From positions 118,417-182,416 of the forward strand of contig NW_017803895.1 of assembly GCF_001625305.1 (NCBI RefSeq): a stretch of DNA of 64,000 nt. The letters run 5' to 3'. The DNA is from Branchiostoma belcheri. Lineage: Eukaryota > Chordata > Leptocardii > Amphioxiformes > Branchiostomatidae. The notes beneath the pieces are model-generated. The model had not been told where the DNA came from, made no database searches, and saw nothing but the letters and a program-made list of their open reading frames with translations. Below are positions 63,930 to 64,000 of this stretch, piece after piece. The position numbers and the translations under genes are program-made. Within the stretch, counting starts at the first letter, position 1. Each line of letters starts with the position of its first letter.

Positions 63930-64000
63930 TGGTATCTAAGGCTTGCGAGCAGGCCGCAGATAGACGGGTGATTCAGACAGCACACGGCCGACCCTTTGCA

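Overview
This is an intron-rich animal nuclear genome window. Introns are GT-AG, CDS is split into many short exons, and tRNA-derived SINEs, a LINE remnant, many inverted-repeat DNA transposons and two N-filled assembly gaps are present. The gene content (a multi-exon sacsin-like gene, a deuterostome-type IDH3A, lineage-specific tandem duplicates) and the style of the repeats suggest an invertebrate chordate, most likely amphioxus (Branchiostoma). The species call is an inference from general knowledge; no marker in the window proves it.

Layout. 1-7149 (-): five or six exons of a sacsin-like gene, running off the left edge just as its second HSP90-type ATPase repeat begins. 8.1-15.2 kb: gene-poor transposon mosaic. 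15254-18532 (-) and 22311-25367 (-): gene A and gene B, a tandem pair of complete five-exon genes (437 and 436 aa) for an unrecognised helical protein with a central hydrophobic hairpin; exon lengths match exactly except in the last exon. Between them (19.5-20.6 kb, +) lies a kinase-tail/membrane-protein fragment whose exon was hit by a Harbinger-like MITE. 25.4-35 kb: repeats, including a 10/20-bp minisatellite, a recent 294-bp tandem duplication and a 716-bp foldback element. 35656-36865 (+): a three-exon gene of unknown family, with a 98%-identical truncated copy at 44434-44721 (+). 41889-43606 (-): a complete three-exon, 341-aa gene carrying PCxxC and CAE motifs. 47577-61691 (+): complete NAD-dependent isocitrate dehydrogenase alpha subunit (IDH3A), 11 exons, 363 aa, with introns full of small inverted-repeat elements.

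Apart from IDH3A (TCA cycle) and the sacsin-like gene (chaperone-type), the genes do not form a recognisable pathway. The most unusual structure is inside IDH3A. The 3' end of exon 5 with its donor site has been amplified into about ten decaying tandem copies downstream. The acceptor plus 5' part of exon 10 is present three times. A 13-copy 12-bp repeat directly before the last exon is translatable in frame with it. Genes A/B and the PCxxC/CAE gene are the best candidates for undescribed protein families.

Exon boundaries were read by eye from splice consensus and codon phase. No alignment, profile search or transcript data was available.
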